A stretch of DNA of 15,566 nucleotides from Pseudomonadota bacterium (GTDB lineage: Bacteria; Pseudomonadota; Gammaproteobacteria; Burkholderiales; Methylophilaceae), in assembly GCA_029549705.1 (NCBI GenBank), contig JAKPIR010000241.1, positions 1 to 15,566 of the forward strand, given 5' to 3'. The stretch's first letter is position 1. Each line of letters starts with the position of its first letter. The notes below the pieces were generated by a model. That model saw only the letters and a list, made by a program, of their open reading frames with translations, had not been told where the DNA came from and did not search any database. Shown here piece by piece: positions 14,775-15,566 of this stretch. A program made the position numbers and the translations under genes.

Positions 14775-15566
14775 TACGCCACCTTGAGAGCAAACGAGTT
14801 TTTTTCAAAAGCTGATGGATTATTTTCACATTGTTCGTCGTATTGCAAACGATGATCGCGAGTTTGCAGATGATCAAAGAATGCATCAATCGCAGATAGT
14901 TGAAGGTCAATAGTTTGTAGGGTATTCATGCTATGGCGAAAGTTTGCTGAATCTTTCAACCCTTTGGTGTACCAAGAAATATGCTTGCGTGCCATTCGCA
15001 TGCCAGTGAGCTCACCATAAAATTCGTATAAGTCATGCAGGTGCGCTAGCATTACAGTACGAATCTCCGTGACTTCAGGCGCAGGCAAATGTTCGCCAGT
15101 TTTGATGAAATGATCGATTTCACGAAAAATCCATGGTCGGCCCTGCGCGGCACGTCCTATCATTACAGCGTCAGCACCGGTGTAATCTAGCACGAATTTA
15201 GCTTTTGCTGGGGTAGTGATATCGCCATTGGCAATCAGCGGGATTTTGATGGATTGTTTAACTGCGGCAATGGTGTCGTATTCCGCGTCACCCGTGTACA
15301 AGCAGGCGCGGGTGCGACCATGCATGGCTAAAGCTTGCACGCCAATATCTTCTGCCATTTTAGCAATTTGTACTGCGTTGCGATTGTTTTTATCCCAACC
15401 CGTGCGAATTTTTAACGTCACGGGCACATCTACGGCATTCACTACGGCTCTAAGGATTTGTGCAACCAGCGGTTCGTCTTTGAGTAAGGCCGAACCAGCC
15501 ATCACATTGCAGATTTTTTTAGCCGGACAGCCCATGTTAATGTCGATAATCTGTGCGCCATTATCT
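14774..15566 (-). CDS. dusB: tRNA-dihydrouridine synthase B (partial, N-terminus off the right edge)
   Basis: The frame is already open at the right edge, reading DNGAQIIDINMGCPAKK, so the true start lies outside the window and the Met in that motif is internal. DusB is an FMN-dependent TIM-barrel enzyme that reduces uridine to dihydrouridine in the tRNA D-loop. Seen are the catalytic Cys in NMGCPAKKICN, VTLKIRTGW, MHGRTRACLYTGDAEYD, IPLIANGDI (flavin phosphate site region) and GADAVMIGRAAQGRPWIFREI, followed by the C-terminal helical domain with RKHISWYTKG. The C-terminus ends with a polar tail after the helical domain that looks longer than in E. coli. Its stop overlaps fis by one base. As the most upstream gene visible, it probably carries the operon promoter, beyond the window. 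Confidence 0.95.
   Translation of the reverse strand, partial: DNGAQIIDINMGCPAKKICNVMAGSALLKDEPLVAQILRAVVNAVDVPVTLKIRTGWDKNNRNAVQIAKMAEDIGVQALAMHGRTRACLYTGDAEYDTIAAVKQSIKIPLIANGDITTPAKAKFVLDYTGADAVMIGRAAQGRPWIFREIDHFIKTGEHLPAPEVTEIRTVMLAHLHDLYEFYGELTGMRMARKHISWYTKGLKDSANFRHSMNTLQTIDLQLSAIDAFFDHLQTRDHRLQYDEQCENNPSAFEKNSFALKVA

Overview
The window is a stretch of ordinary chromosome from a Gram-negative proteobacterium, most likely a betaproteobacterium. The evidence is a short Fis protein (77 residues) directly behind dusB, and a dusB-fis-purH-purD-hemF gene order. A family such as the Methylophilaceae would fit the moderate-to-low GC and gene style, but that is inference and no marker here proves it. 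There are no rRNA or tRNA genes, no CRISPR array and no phage or plasmid genes. The only mobile-DNA trace is one short non-coding element at 9161-9351.

Left part (1-6034). A patatin-like phospholipase resembling RssA is cut by the left edge and reads leftward. A 264-base divergent region separates it from ilvD (dihydroxy-acid dehydratase, branched-chain amino-acid synthesis), which reads rightward. Then come a hexose-6-phosphate mutarotase of the YeaD family and, 3 bases later, a large thioredoxin-fold/DUF255 protein of the YyaL/SPATA20 family. These two are probably co-transcribed. A small periplasmic class I cytochrome c follows with a strong ribosome-binding site and ends at a clear Rho-independent terminator (6059-6092).

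Middle part (6117-9351). Two sodium-coupled amino-acid transporters read leftward as a likely pair: an AGCS-family alanine/glycine symporter first, then an NSS-family symporter. A good sigma-70 promoter lies upstream (8860-8889). The 523-base gap to the right of the AGCS gene holds this promoter, a weak leftward terminator, and a very strong 18-bp hairpin with a T run that faces rightward although no rightward gene is present. It also holds a 191-bp MITE-like element with IS5-type ends. This element is flanked by TTAG target duplications, and the right-hand TTAG contains the stop codon of the neighbouring aminopeptidase gene.

Right part (9352-15566). A tightly packed leftward operon is ordered dusB (cut by the right edge), fis, purH, purD, hemF, apeB. 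It joins tRNA modification, the growth-phase nucleoid protein Fis, the last steps of IMP synthesis together with the GAR synthetase step, aerobic heme synthesis and an M18 aminopeptidase. Several junctions overlap (TAATG between dusB and fis, ATGA between hemF and apeB) or are very short (6 bases between purD and hemF), which points to translational coupling.

No new multi-gene system is evident. The points most worth checking are the IS5-like MITE at the apeB stop codon, the orphan rightward terminator, and a short open frame rich in Leu/Val/Ile codons upstream of ilvD.
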